A DNA stretch of 64,000 nt, taken from Betaproteobacteria bacterium. Lineage in GTDB: Bacteria > Pseudomonadota > Gammaproteobacteria > Burkholderiales > Burkholderiaceae_C. Positions 1 through 11,669 of the stretch are shown here, piece by piece. Within the stretch, counting starts at the first letter, position 1, and every line of letters begins with the position of its first letter. The DNA lies in NCBI GenBank assembly GCA_013289985.1, contig JABCYW010000011.1, positions 17,108 through 81,107 on the forward strand. The letters are read 5' to 3'. The notes under the pieces were generated by a model, which saw only the letters and a program-made list of their open reading frames with translations, ran no database searches and was not told the origin of the DNA. The position numbers and the translations under genes were made by a program.

Positions 1-204
1 CCCGAGCAGCTCCAGGCGCACATCGAGGAGATGTCGCAGAGCTACGAGAAGCCGGTGGAAGTGCAGCGCTGGTACCTGTCCGACCGGTCGCGCATGGCCG
101 AGGTCGAGGCCATCGTGGTCGAGAACAACGTCACCGAGTTCGTGCTGTCCAGGGCCAAGGTCACGGACAAGGAACTGCCGTTCGACTCGCTGATGACGGC
201 CTGA
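1..204 (+). CDS. tig: Trigger factor, C-terminal fragment (partial)
   Basis: An open frame runs from the first base to the TGA at 202-204 and gives the last 67 residues of a protein cut by the window edge. The sequence (YEKPVEVQRWYLSDRSRMAE..., then VVENNVTEFVLSRAKV) has the character of the C-terminal chaperone arm of trigger factor, the ribosome-associated prolyl isomerase and chaperone that meets nascent chains. The call is supported mainly by position: in proteobacteria tig directly precedes clpP, clpX and lon, which is exactly the order that follows. No catalytic domain can be inspected here. Confidence 0.85.
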   Translation, partial: PEQLQAHIEEMSQSYEKPVEVQRWYLSDRSRMAEVEAIVVENNVTEFVLSRAKVTDKELPFDSLMTA

Positions 205-265
205 TCCGTCCACGGCTCCGCCTCGAACGCCCGGCTCCGCCGGGCGTTGCCGCTTCATGGCCCCG

Positions 266-293
266 CTTGCAATGCCGGGAACAGGCGCCATCT
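266..293 (+). promoter_or_regulatory. Sigma-32-like heat-shock promoter for clpP
   Basis: CTTGCAA at 266-272 and CGCCATCT at 286-293 are separated by 13 bases. They match the RpoH (sigma-32) pattern CTTGAAA-N13-CCCCATNT with one mismatch in each box. The element lies about 80 bases upstream of the clpP ATG. E. coli clpP is also heat-shock controlled, so the placement makes sense. A separate CATAAT at 322-327 could serve as a housekeeping -10 box. Inference from sequence only. Confidence 0.5.
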
Positions 294-375
294 CCCGACG
301 GTGGGGTCGCGCGCGAAGCGACATAATGGTCTCCACAGACCCATCCAGCAACGAGACACGGGATATACATCCTCC

Positions 376-984
376 ATGAGCGCACTTGAAACGCAGGCCC
401 TGGGCATGGTGCCCATGGTCATCGAGACCTCCGGCCGCGGCGAACGCGCCTACGACATCTATTCGCGCCTGCTGCGCGAGCGCATCATCTTCCTGGTGGG
501 CCCGGTCAACGACCACTCGGCCAACCTGGTCGTGGCCCAGCTGCTGTTCCTGGAGAGCGAGAACCCGGACAAGGACATCTCGCTGTACATCAATTCGCCG
601 GGCGGCAGCGTCAGCGCGGGCATGTCGATCTTCGACACGATGAACTTCATCAAGCCCAACGTCTCCACGCTGTGCATCGGCCTGGCCGCCAGCATGGGCG
701 CGTTCCTGCTGGCCGCCGGCGAGAAGGGCAAGCGCCTTTCGCTGCCCAATTCGAAGATCATGATCCACCAGCCGCTGGGCGGCATGCAGGGCCAGGCCAC
801 CGACATCGAGATCCACGCCCGCGAGATCCTCAAGACCCGCGAGCAGATGAACCGTATCACGGCCGAGCGCACGGGCCAGCCGCTCGAAAAGGTGGAGAAG
901 GACACCGAGCGCGACTATTTCATGTCCGCCGAGGAAGCCAAGACCTATGGGCTGGTGGACCAGGTGGTCGCCAACCGCGGCTGA
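376..984 (+). CDS. clpP: ATP-dependent Clp protease proteolytic subunit ClpP
   Basis: This 202-residue protein is the serine peptidase core of the ClpXP protease in the cytoplasm. The catalytic triad is visible: Ser106 in GLAASMGAF, His131 in IMIHQPLGG and Asp180 in TERDYF, with the usual spacing. The oxyanion region SPGGSVSAG is intact. The frame is open from 247, but ATG 376 ([10 protein letters not shown]) gives the normal family length and a short propeptide. A good Shine-Dalgarno sequence is not obvious before it. The gene sits between tig and clpX, its ATPase partner, 79 bases upstream of clpX. A sigma-32-like promoter lies upstream at 266-293. Confidence 0.97.
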   Translation: MSALETQALGMVPMVIETSGRGERAYDIYSRLLRERIIFLVGPVNDHSANLVVAQLLFLESENPDKDISLYINSPGGSVSAGMSIFDTMNFIKPNVSTLCIGLAASMGAFLLAAGEKGKRLSLPNSKIMIHQPLGGMQGQATDIEIHAREILKTREQMNRITAERTGQPLEKVEKDTERDYFMSAEEAKTYGLVDQVVANRG

Positions 985-1063
985 CGGCCCCGGCCAGGCC
1001 GAGGCCGGCTTGGTCTATCATTGATCGACATTTTTCACATTTCAGCGAGTTTGAAGCACGTCC

Positions 1064-2332
<1,269 letters not shown>

Positions 2333-2391
2333 TCTCGCTGAAAGTCCTGCGGCAATCACGCAGCATCGGGTTGGCATCTTGTAAATGAATG

Positions 2392-2423
2392 CTCGGGCCG
2401 CATCTGGGCCCGAGAAAGAGAGG
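2392..2423 (+). promoter_or_regulatory. Hairpin and ribosome binding site upstream of lon
   Basis: CTCGGGCC (2392-2399) pairs perfectly with GGCCCGAG (2407-2414) around a 7-base loop. The purine-rich ribosome binding site AAGAGAGG (2416-2423) follows directly and leads to ATG 2433. No T-tract follows, so this is not a normal terminator. It may influence translation initiation or mRNA stability of lon. Structure is seen; function is inferred. Confidence 0.35.
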
Positions 2424-2432
2424 TTTCCCCCC

Positions 2433-4865
<2,433 letters not shown>

Positions 4866-4881
4866 TCTCGGGTTAGAATGC

Positions 4882-4918
4882 GCGCCCGGGCTTCGCAAGA
4901 GGCCCGGGCGCAGTTTTT
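4882..4918 (+). terminator. Intrinsic terminator after lon
   Basis: A perfect 10-bp stem, GCGCCCGGGC (4882-4891) with GCCCGGGCGC (4902-4911), closes a 10-base loop and is followed by a run of five T (4914-4918). It lies 17 bases after the lon stop codon and ends the clp-lon transcription unit. Confidence 0.9.
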
Positions 4919-5068
4919 CCGGCCTTCGAATCAGCGCCGCGCAAATCTGACTGAATCAGTTGGGCTTGCAAGGAGTGAACGAATCGGTATAAACTGCTAG
5001 CTTCAGCAAGACGACGAAAACTTCTAACGCAAAACGTTATCGAAGACGAGTCGACAGGTTGAACCCCT

Positions 5069-5144
<76 letters not shown>

Positions 5145-5153
5145 GGTCATTTG

Positions 5154-5182
5154 AAAAAGGGAAGCTCCGGCTTCCCTTTTTT
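5154..5182 (+). terminator. Strong hairpin terminator between tRNA-Gly and tRNA-Cys
   Basis: AAAAAGGGAAGC (5154-5165) pairs with GCTTCCCTTTTT (5170-5181) around a 4-base loop. A-tract and T-tract flank the GC core, so it could work in both directions. It separates the two tRNA genes, implying that they are not simply one precursor unless read-through occurs. Confidence 0.85.
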
Positions 5183-5231
5183 GTCAGAATCGGCGGTTCT
5201 GGCAGGCCTCTCCGGTCGGCCAGCCGCCAGC

Positions 5232-5305
5232 GGCGCGATAGCAAATCGGTTATGCAACGGATTGCAAATCCGTCTAGCCCAGTTCGACTCTGGGTCGCGC
5301 CTCCA
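5232..5305 (+). tRNA. tRNA-Cys (anticodon GCA)
   Basis: The acceptor GGCGCGA (5232-5238) pairs with TCGCGCC (5295-5301). The discriminator is T5302 and CCA is encoded at 5303-5305. The anticodon stem-loop ACGGATTGCAAATCCGT carries anticodon GCA for cysteine. The T-arm AGTTCGACT is canonical. It lies downstream of tRNA-Gly, as in the glyW-cysT-leuZ order of enterics, but the leucine tRNA is not adjacent here. Confidence 0.97.
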
Positions 5306-5327
5306 GAACACTGCTGCCAAGCAACAC

Positions 5328-5359
5328 ACGACGCCTCGGTCTCCGGGGCGTCGTCGTTT
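5328..5359 (+). terminator. Probable terminator after tRNA-Cys
   Basis: ACGACGCC (5328-5335) pairs with GGCGTCGT (5347-5354), and the stem extends inward by four further pairs including one T-G. The T-run after it is only three bases. It lies between tRNA-Cys and the convergent mocR-type gene, so it probably ends the tRNA transcript. Confidence 0.55.
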
Positions 5360-5415
5360 CCGGGTGGGCCCTTCGCGCCCCTGTCCGCTGCATCCGAAGG
5401 TTAGGGCGATCAAGG

Positions 5416-6813
5416 TCAGATCAGCACCACCGCCTCCTCCGCCGAAGGTCGCCGCGCGAGCAGGTCCGACAACCGCGCCAGCGCGTGCGACAGCCTCTTG
5501 CGGTCGCGCCCCGCGCCGAGGGAGATGCGGATCGCGTTGGTCGTCGCGCGGCCCGACGCGAAGGCGTCCGAGGGCGTGATGGCCAGGCCCTGCGCGCGCG
5601 CAGCCTGGGCGAACGCCGGGGCCGTCCAGTAGCTCGGAAGCGGCAGCCACACGTGGATGCCCTCGCGTGACGCGTGCGGCCCCGTCAGGTTGCCCGCCAG
5701 GGCCTGCGCGGCGACGTCCTGGCGCGCGCGCGCCTCGGCGCGCACGCCCGCGAGGACGCGCTGCGCGGTGCCGTCCTGCAGCCACTGCGTCGCGAGCACC
5801 GCGGTGAGCGGCGCGCGCATCAGCGAGAACGCGCGCAGCGCCGCGAGGAAGGCGGCTTGGCGGCGCGCGTCCGGCGAGACGACGAACGCCGTGCGCAGGC
5901 CCGGCGACAGGCACTTGGACAGCGTCGAGACGTAGTGCACCCGTTCCGGCGCGAGCCGCGCCAGCGGCGGCGGCGCGGCGTCTGCCAGCAGCCAGTACGG
6001 GTCGTCCTCGATGACCTGCAGGTCCAGCCGCGCTGCCATCTTCGCGATCGCGCGGCGGCGGCGCTCCGGCATCGTCACGGTGGTCGGGTTCTGGATCGTC
6101 GGGTTCAGGTACACGACGCGCGCGCCCGACTGCTTCACGGTCCGTTCGAGCGCGGCGGGCAGCATGCCTTCGTCGTCGATCTCGACGTCCCGCACGTGGC
6201 GGCCCAGCTGTGCCGCGGCCGCGCGAAATCCGGGATAGACGAGCGGCTCGCACAGCAGGGTCTCGCCCGCCTGGGTGCACGCGAGGATCAGCGCGCACAG
6301 CGCCGCCTGCGAGCCCGGCGACGCCACCACGCGCTCGGGCGGCGCGTCGCCGAGCACGGGCGCCAGCCAGCGCGCGCCGGCGAGGCGGTCGGCCGCGCTG
6401 CCGCCGACCAGGTGGTAGGTCATCAGCAGGTCGATGTCGGCGCGCAGCAGCACCTGGGCGAGCCCGTGCTTCAACAGTTCCTGGAGGTCGGGATCCGCGG
6501 GCTGCGGCGGGATGTTCAGGCTCAGGTCGACCAGCGCGCCGAGTTCCACCTTGCGCGCCGCGACGAAGGTGCCGCGCGGCCCGTCGGCCACGAGCAGGCC
6601 CCGCGTGCGCGCCTGCGCGTAGGCCCGCGTGACGGTCGTCAGGTCGACGCCCAGGTGCGTGGCGACCGCGCGCTGCGGCGTCAGGCGATCGCCCGCGCGC
6701 AGCCGGCCGGCGGCGATCGCGTCCTCGAGGCGCTCCACGATCTGCAGGTAGCGCGGGCCGCCGCGGGGCTCTAGCGGCGCCAGCCAGCGTTCCGCCGGGA
6801 TGTCCGATTGCAT
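5416..6813 (-). CDS. MocR-type transcription regulator (GntR wHTH plus aminotransferase domain)
   Basis: The 465-residue protein joins an N-terminal GntR winged helix (about 20-85; RLTPQRAVATHLGVD, then TVTRAYAQA) to a fold-type-I aminotransferase domain. The probable PLP lysine is near residue 300 in STLSKCLSPG. Such MocR/GabR/PdxR proteins are PLP-dependent transcription factors, usually acting on a divergent target gene. Here the divergent neighbour is the cyoABCD quinol oxidase, and the space between carries repeated TGTATGG/CCATAC boxes (6829-6883). This suggests that it controls the oxidase and itself. The effector is unknown; the aminotransferase domain need not be enzymatically active. 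Confidence 0.88.
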   Translation of the reverse strand: MQSDIPAERWLAPLEPRGGPRYLQIVERLEDAIAAGRLRAGDRLTPQRAVATHLGVDLTTVTRAYAQARTRGLLVADGPRGTFVAARKVELGALVDLSLNIPPQPADPDLQELLKHGLAQVLLRADIDLLMTYHLVGGSAADRLAGARWLAPVLGDAPPERVVASPGSQAALCALILACTQAGETLLCEPLVYPGFRAAAAQLGRHVRDVEIDDEGMLPAALERTVKQSGARVVYLNPTIQNPTTVTMPERRRRAIAKMAARLDLQVIEDDPYWLLADAAPPPLARLAPERVHYVSTLSKCLSPGLRTAFVVSPDARRQAAFLAALRAFSLMRAPLTAVLATQWLQDGTAQRVLAGVRAEARARQDVAAQALAGNLTGPHASREGIHVWLPLPSYWTAPAFAQAARAQGLAITPSDAFASGRATTNAIRISLGAGRDRKRLSHALARLSDLLARRPSAEEAVVLI

Positions 6814-6828
6814 GGCAGCACGGCCTTC

Positions 6829-6883
6829 ATGTATGGGGAATGTATGGCTCTAGCATCTGCCAAAACCCATACGAACCATACAT
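6829..6883. promoter_or_regulatory. Repeated operator boxes between the MocR gene and cyoA
   Basis: ATGTATGG occurs twice as a direct repeat 11 bases apart (6829-6836, 6840-6847). The inverted forms follow: CCATAC at 6867-6872 and CCATACAT at 6876-6883. The outer and inner copies together form two nested inverted pairs. Several direct and inverted half-sites in a divergent spacer are typical of MocR-family binding regions. The boxes cover the probable promoters of both genes. Binding is inferred, not shown. Confidence 0.7.
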
Positions 6884-6911
6884 GCAAACCCGCGGCACCG
6901 CACGCTCCCCA

Positions 6912-7871
6912 ATGATTTCCACGCCCATCCACCTGTCGCCGGGGCCGTCCGGCACTTCCCTCCGAAAGGGGCTGCGCGTCCTGCGCGCCGGGCTCGTGCC
7001 GGCGCTGGCCGCCGTGCTCCTGGGCGGCTGCACCATCGACCTGCTGGAGCCCGCGGGCGAGATCGCGCGCCAGGAGCGCACGCTGATCCTCGTGGCGCTG
7101 GGCCTGATGCTGCTGGTGGTGGTGCCGGTGATCGCGCTGACGCTGTGGTTCGGCTGGCGCTACCGCGCGTCCAACGCCCGCGCCACCTACGCGCCGACGT
7201 GGGCGCACTCCACCCGCATCGAGGCGGTGGTGTGGGCGGTGCCGTGCGTGATCGTCGCGATCCTGGGCGTGCTGATCTGGCGCACGACGCGCACGCTCGA
7301 TCCCTGGCGGCCGCTCGAGGCGAGCGTGAGGCCGGTGCGCGTGCAGGTGGTCGCGCTGAACTGGAAGTGGCTGTTCATCTATCCGGACTACGGCGTGGCG
7401 ACGGTCAACCGGCTCGAGATTCCCGCGGGCACGCCGATCGATTTCGAGCTCACGGCCGACTCGCTGATGAACTCGTTCTTCATCCCGCGCCTGGGCAGCC
7501 AGGTCTACGCGATGGCCGGCATGCGCACGCAGCTGCACCTCGTGGCGGAGGCGCCCGGCACCTACCGCGGCATGTCGGCGGCCTTCAGCGGCGAGGGCTT
7601 CTCGGACATGCATTTCGACACGGTCGCCGTCTCGCCCGCCGACTTCGAGGCCTGGCTGCGCGATGCGCGGCGCGCGCCGCGCGCGATGGACGCGTCGCGG
7701 TACCGCGTGGTGAGCCTGCCCTCGACGCGCGGCGAGCCTGCCGTCTACGCGGGCGTCGAGCCCGACCTGTTCGACGGCATCGTCGACCGGTTTACGCGCC
7801 GGCCCGGCGCCGCCGACGTCTGCACGCCGCCGGTCATCGCGCAGGCCGCCACCGCGGCGCGCAAGGAGTAG
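6912..7871 (+). CDS. cyoA: Cytochrome bo-type ubiquinol oxidase subunit II (lipoprotein)
   Basis: This subunit anchors the periplasmic domain of a terminal quinol oxidase. It has a lipobox (LLGGC) after a hydrophobic signal, two transmembrane helices ([37 protein letters not shown]) and a cupredoxin domain. The copper-A cysteines of cytochrome c oxidases are absent ([16 protein letters not shown]), marking it as a quinol oxidase of CyoA type. ATG 6912 gives 319 residues and keeps the operator boxes upstream; ATG 6882 is also possible, and neither has a clear ribosome binding site. It is first in cyoABCD and ends 5 bases before cyoB. Confidence 0.9.
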   Translation: MISTPIHLSPGPSGTSLRKGLRVLRAGLVPALAAVLLGGCTIDLLEPAGEIARQERTLILVALGLMLLVVVPVIALTLWFGWRYRASNARATYAPTWAHSTRIEAVVWAVPCVIVAILGVLIWRTTRTLDPWRPLEASVRPVRVQVVALNWKWLFIYPDYGVATVNRLEIPAGTPIDFELTADSLMNSFFIPRLGSQVYAMAGMRTQLHLVAEAPGTYRGMSAAFSGEGFSDMHFDTVAVSPADFEAWLRDARRAPRAMDASRYRVVSLPSTRGEPAVYAGVEPDLFDGIVDRFTRRPGAADVCTPPVIAQAATAARKE

Positions 7872-7876
7872 CCGCC

Positions 7877-9853
7877 ATGTTCGGAAAGCTCGACATCGAC
7901 GCCGTCCCCTGGCACGAGCCCATCATCATGGGCACGCTGCTGGTCGTGATGCTGGGCGGCGCCGCCCTGCTCGCGGCGGTCACGCGCGCGGGCAAGTGGA
8001 CGTACCTCTGGAAGGAGTGGTTCACCTCCGTCGACCACAAGCGCATCGGCGTGATGTACATCGTGATGGCGCTGGTGATGTTGCTGCGCGGCTTCATCGA
8101 CGCGCTGATGATGCGCGCGCAGCAGGCGGTCGCCGCCGGCGGCGAGGCGGGCTACCTGCCGCCGCACCACTACGACCAGATCTTCACCGCGCACGGCGTG
8201 ATCATGATCTTCTTCGTGGCCACGCCGTTCATCCTGGGCCTGATGAACGTGGTCGTGCCGCTGCAGATCGGCGCGCGCGACGTCGCGTTCCCGTTCGTGA
8301 ACTCGCTCAGCTTCTGGCTCGCGGCGGCCGGCGCGGTGCTGGTGATGCTGTCGATGTTCTGCGGCGACTTCGCGGCCACCGGCTGGGTGGCCTATCCGCC
8401 GCTGTCCGAGCTCGGATACAGCCCGACGACCGGCGTCGACTACTACATCTGGTCGCTGCAGATCTCGGGGCTGGGCACCACGCTCACCGGCATCAACTTC
8501 ATCGTGACCATCCTGCGCATGCGGGCGCCCGGCATGGACCTGATGAAGATGCCGGTCTTCACCTGGACGGCGCTGATCACCAACATCCTGATCGTCGCCG
8601 TGTTCCCCGTCCTCACGGCCACGCTCGCCCTGCTCGCCGCCGACCGCTATCTGGGCATGCACTTCTTCACCAACGAGCTGGGCGGCAACGCGATGATGTA
8701 CGTCAACCTCATCTGGATCTGGGGCCATCCGGAGGTCTACATCCTGATCCTGCCGTGCTTCGGCGCGTTCTCCGAGATCATCGCCACGTTCTCCGGCAAG
8801 CCGCTGTTCGGCTACAAGTCGATGGTGTGGGCGACGTCGTCCATCGGCGTGCTGTCGTTCTTCGTCTGGCTGCACCACTTCTTCACGATGGGCTCGGGCG
8901 CGAACGTGAACGCGTTCTTCGGGATCATGACCACCATCATCTCGATCCCCACCGGCGTGAAGCTGTTCAACTGGCTGTTCACGATGTTCCGCGGCCGCAT
9001 CCGCTACCACTCGGCCACGCTGTGGACGATCGGCTTCATGGTGACCTTCGCCATCGGCGGCATGACCGGCGTGCTGCTGGCCGTGCCGGGCGCAGACTTC
9101 GTGCTGCACAACAGCCTGTTCCTGGTGGCCCACTTCCACAACGTGATCATCGGCGGCGTGCTGTTCGGCTGCCTCGCGGGCATGAGCTTCTGGTTTCCCA
9201 AGGTGTTCGGCTTCACGCTGAACGAGTTCTGGGGCAAGGTCTCGTTCTGGTGCTGGATCGTCGGCTTCAACCTGGCCTTCATCCCGCTGTACGTGCTGGG
9301 GTTCATGGGCATGACGCGGCGCATGAACCACTACGCTGAGCCGGCGTGGCAGCCGTGGCTGGTCGTGGCGCTGGCCGGCGCGCTGGTCATCGCCTGCGGC
9401 ATCGTCGCGCTGTTCGTGCAGCTCTACGTGAGCGTGCGCGACCGCGCCGGGAACCGCGACATCACGGGCGACCCGTGGGACGCGCGCAGCCTCGAGTGGT
9501 CGACGGCGTCGCCGGCGCCGTTCTACAACTTCGCGCACGTGCCGCACATCACGTCGCTGGAGCAGCACTGGGATGACAAGAAGCGCGGCCGCGACGGCGT
9601 GCGACCGCGCAAGTACGAGGACATCCACATGCCCCGCAACACCGCCGCCGGCGTCGTGATCGCCGCCTTCGGCACCGTGCTGTGCTTCGCGCTCGTGTGG
9701 CACATCTGGTGGCTGGCCGTCGCGTCGCTGGCCGGCGTGCTCGCCACGTTCATCGCGCGCACCTATGACCGCGACGTCGACTGGTGGGTGCCCGCCGCCG
9801 AGGTCGAACGCATCGAGAACGCGTGCCATGCCGCGCTGGCGGAGGTGGCGTGA
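7877..9853 (+). CDS. cyoB: Cytochrome bo-type ubiquinol oxidase subunit I
   Basis: This is the catalytic, proton-pumping heme-copper subunit in the inner membrane. The 658-residue length matches CyoB (about 660) and exceeds short CoxA proteins. Visible ligands are the low-spin heme histidine in [11 protein letters not shown], the copper-B/tyrosine motif [12 protein letters not shown], the HH pair in WLHHFFTMG, and the high-spin heme region [11 protein letters not shown]. The extra C-terminal helices typical of CyoB are present. The start ATG 7877 follows the AGGAG ribosome binding site at 7864-7868 within the end of cyoA. Its stop is followed within one base by the first covarying leader hairpin. 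Confidence 0.96.
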   Translation: MFGKLDIDAVPWHEPIIMGTLLVVMLGGAALLAAVTRAGKWTYLWKEWFTSVDHKRIGVMYIVMALVMLLRGFIDALMMRAQQAVAAGGEAGYLPPHHYDQIFTAHGVIMIFFVATPFILGLMNVVVPLQIGARDVAFPFVNSLSFWLAAAGAVLVMLSMFCGDFAATGWVAYPPLSELGYSPTTGVDYYIWSLQISGLGTTLTGINFIVTILRMRAPGMDLMKMPVFTWTALITNILIVAVFPVLTATLALLAADRYLGMHFFTNELGGNAMMYVNLIWIWGHPEVYILILPCFGAFSEIIATFSGKPLFGYKSMVWATSSIGVLSFFVWLHHFFTMGSGANVNAFFGIMTTIISIPTGVKLFNWLFTMFRGRIRYHSATLWTIGFMVTFAIGGMTGVLLAVPGADFVLHNSLFLVAHFHNVIIGGVLFGCLAGMSFWFPKVFGFTLNEFWGKVSFWCWIVGFNLAFIPLYVLGFMGMTRRMNHYAEPAWQPWLVVALAGALVIACGIVALFVQLYVSVRDRAGNRDITGDPWDARSLEWSTASPAPFYNFAHVPHITSLEQHWDDKKRGRDGVRPRKYEDIHMPRNTAAGVVIAAFGTVLCFALVWHIWWLAVASLAGVLATFIARTYDRDVDWWVPAAEVERIENACHAALAEVA

Positions 9854-9910
9854 TGAGCACCGCCCGGCCGCCCGAAGGTGCTCGCGCCGCAGTTCGCAGG
9901 ACGGAGGTTT
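9854..9910 (+). ncRNA. Covarying hairpin/ribosome-binding-site leader, copy 1 (before cyoC)
   Basis: The stem GAGCACC (9855-9861) pairs with GGTGCTC (9877-9883) around the 15-base loop GCCCGGCCGCCCGAA. A second small hairpin GTTC-GCA-GGAC (9892-9902) runs into the Shine-Dalgarno GGACGGAGG before ATG 9915. Copy 2 before cyoD has the same loop and tail, but its stem differs at two positions with compensating changes on both sides. That pattern indicates selection on RNA structure. I cannot assign it to a named RNA family. Confidence 0.65.
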
Positions 9911-9914
9911 CCCT

Positions 9915-10520
9915 ATGAGCCAGGCTACGCTTGCGGTCGTCGCCCACGGCGGCCACCATGACGACAGCGGTCCGCGCACGACGCTGGGCTTCTGGATCTA
10001 CCTGATGAGCGACTGCCTCATCTTCTGCGTGCTGTTCGCCACCTTCGGGGTGCTGATGGACAACACCGCGGGCGGCCCGTCGGGGCGCCAGCTGTTCGAG
10101 CTGCCGTTCGTGCTGGGCGAGACCGGGCTGCTGCTGGTGAGCAGCTTCACCTTCGGCCTGGGGATGCTGGCCATGCAGGCCGGCCGCCAGGACCGGCTGC
10201 TGCCGTGGCTGGCCGTGACGCTGCTGCTGGGCGCCGCGTTCGTCGGCATGGAGATCCACGAGTTCGCGGCGCTGGTGCACGACCGCGCCGGGCCGGGCAC
10301 CAGCGCGTTCCTGTCCGCCTACTTCGTCCTCGTCGGCACGCACGGCCTGCACGTCACCTGCGGGCTGCTGTGGATCGCGCTGATGATCCACCAGGTCACG
10401 CGCTTCGGCCTCGACGGCATCACGCGGCGGCGGCTGGCCTGCCTGAGCCTGTTCTGGCACTTCCTCGACCTGGTGTGGATCTGCGTGTTCACGTTCGTCT
10501 ACCTGCGGGAGTTCGCATGA
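9915..10520 (+). CDS. cyoC: Cytochrome bo-type ubiquinol oxidase subunit III
   Basis: This 201-residue integral membrane subunit has five predicted helices, the family norm for CyoC. The N-terminal part carries a His-rich segment (AHGGHHDD) and then TTLGFWIYLMSDCLIF, a hallmark of the COX3/CyoC family. ATG 9915 is chosen because GGACGGAGG lies 7 bases upstream; the upstream in-frame extension is the leader hairpin read as protein. It supports assembly and stability of the oxidase. Its TGA (10518-10520) overlaps the first stem bases of leader copy 2. Confidence 0.93.
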   Translation: MSQATLAVVAHGGHHDDSGPRTTLGFWIYLMSDCLIFCVLFATFGVLMDNTAGGPSGRQLFELPFVLGETGLLLVSSFTFGLGMLAMQAGRQDRLLPWLAVTLLLGAAFVGMEIHEFAALVHDRAGPGTSAFLSAYFVLVGTHGLHVTCGLLWIALMIHQVTRFGLDGITRRRLACLSLFWHFLDLVWICVFTFVYLREFA

Positions 10521-10573
10521 TCGCCGCCCGGCCGCCCGAAGGCGATCGCACCGGAGTCCGCAGGACGGAGGTA
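10519..10573 (+). ncRNA. Covarying hairpin/ribosome-binding-site leader, copy 2 (before cyoD)
   Basis: The stem GATCGCC (10519-10525) pairs with GGCGATC (10541-10547) around the identical 15-base loop GCCCGGCCGCCCGAA. Then GTCC-GCA-GGAC (10556-10566) leads into GGACGGAGG before ATG 10579. Relative to copy 1, stem pair 3 changes from G-C to T-A and pair 5 from A-T to G-C, with pairing kept. The 5' strand overlaps the last bases of cyoC, so translation of cyoC would disturb the hairpin and could couple cyoC to cyoD. Confidence 0.65.
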
Positions 10574-10578
10574 TTCCA

Positions 10579-10950
10579 ATGAAACCGATCCAGCTCAGCG
10601 CGCCGTCGCGCACCTTCCACCACGCCAACCTGGGCGGCTACGTGATCGGGTTCGGCGCGTGCGTCGTCCTCACGCTGGCGTCGTTCGGCGCGGTCATGAC
10701 AGGCCTGCTGCCGCGCGGCGCCGTCATGGGCGTCCTGGTGCTGCTGTGCGTGGCCCAGCTGCTGGTGCAGCTCGTGTTCTTCCTGCACCTGGGCTCCGCG
10801 CGCGACCAGCGCGACAACACGGGCATCTTCGTATGCACCGCGTTGCTGATCGCGATCATCGTGGCCGGCTCGCTGTGGGTCACCCACAACGCGAACGCGA
10901 ACATGATGCCCACGCACATGTCGACGCAGCGCGCGATCTCGCGCGACTGA
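10579..10950 (+). CDS. cyoD: Cytochrome bo-type ubiquinol oxidase subunit IV
   Basis: This 123-residue small membrane subunit has three hydrophobic helices (GYVIGFGACVVLTLASFG; MGVLVLLCVAQLLVQLVFFL; IFVCTALLIAIIVAGSLWV). Family features include FLHLG in helix 2. It is needed for copper-B site assembly in CyoB. The ribosome binding site GGACGGAGG belongs to leader copy 2. It is last in the operon; no heme O synthase (cyoE) follows, so heme O must be supplied by a gene elsewhere. No clear T-rich terminator is seen after it. Confidence 0.92.
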   Translation: MKPIQLSAPSRTFHHANLGGYVIGFGACVVLTLASFGAVMTGLLPRGAVMGVLVLLCVAQLLVQLVFFLHLGSARDQRDNTGIFVCTALLIAIIVAGSLWVTHNANANMMPTHMSTQRAISRD

Positions 10951-11172
10951 GCAGCCCGCGAGCCGGCGCATGCGGGGTTGCCGCGCGCGCGGCGGCGTCA
11001 GCGCCGCACCGTCATCGCGCGGCGCATGTCGCGCCGGCTGGACTCCGGCATGCGGATAATTGACGGTGGTCATGAGGCCTGATTCTTCGGCCCCGCCTGC
11101 AGTGCGCGCTTGCGCCAGATCAAGGCGCGGGCCGCGGTGCGCAAGCCGTCGCTCCGAAGCCACCGCCGCGAA
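10951..11172. other. Convergent intergenic region with an FNR-like box
   Basis: This 222-base, very GC-rich space separates cyoD from the convergent hemerythrin-like gene. I see no gene in it. TTGCG-CCAG-ATCAA at 11110-11123 resembles an FNR/ANR site (TTGAT-N4-ATCAA) with two mismatches. Because both flanking genes end here, it has no obvious promoter to control; it may be a relic or chance. Confidence 0.3.
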
Positions 11173-11610
11173 TCAGGCGGGATACAGGCCATCGAGGTGG
11201 GCCCGCAATCGCGCGAACAGTCGCGCGTAGGGTGCCTGCGAGGCGGCGCCCGTCAGCGGGTCGCCGTCGGGCTTGAACTCGGCGTCGAGCTCGTCCCAGT
11301 CGGTCGCCAACAGCGCGCGCTCGGCGAGCGGGAAGATCTCGCTCTCTTCCAGTGCCACATGCGACCGGTAGAACTCGACGTAGTGCGCGAGCGCCATCTC
11401 GAACCCGGCGCGGCGCGAGTCGCCGAGGATCTCGAAGGCCGTCAACGCGTGTGCCAGCTCGCGGATGCGGGCCTCGCCGCGCCGGTGATCCTCTTCGAGG
11501 TGGTCCAGCACGTGGCGCGCCAGCGGCGTGCGGGCGCGCAGCCGCGGGAACAGCAGCACCTTGCGCAACGCGATGTGCTCGGCCAGAAGGATGTCGAGGC
11601 TCGAGGGCAT
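11173..11610 (-). CDS. Hemerythrin-like (HHE) protein with an apparent internal deletion
   Basis: The 145-residue product has the second half of an HHE cation-binding domain: LDHLEEDHRRGEARI and, later, YRSHVALEESEIFP with the HxxxE metal-ligand pattern. Such proteins bind a di-iron site for oxygen or NO sensing or buffering. The start MPSSLDILLAEHIALRKV looks like helix 1 but runs directly into LLFPRLRARTP. About 35-40 residues that normally carry the first HxxxE ligand pair are missing. It lies beside a HiPIP remnant in a damaged region. It may be non-functional or bind metal differently. Confidence in the fold is moderate. Confidence 0.6.
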   Translation of the reverse strand: MPSSLDILLAEHIALRKVLLFPRLRARTPLARHVLDHLEEDHRRGEARIRELAHALTAFEILGDSRRAGFEMALAHYVEFYRSHVALEESEIFPLAERALLATDWDELDAEFKPDGDPLTGAASQAPYARLFARLRAHLDGLYPA

Positions 11611-11669
11611 GGCGAACCTGGTTGCTCAGAAGCGCTTGCTGGCGCCGTCCTCGCTGCATTGCCCTGCCG

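Noticed and set aside
990..1008. CCGGCC/GGCCGG hairpin between clpP and clpX as a terminator
   Set aside because: A short 6-bp stem with no T-run, and the two genes are expected to be co-transcribed.
11110..11123. FNR box TTGCG-CCAG-ATCAA as a promoter element
   Set aside because: It lies between two convergent gene ends with no promoter to serve; two mismatches make chance likely.
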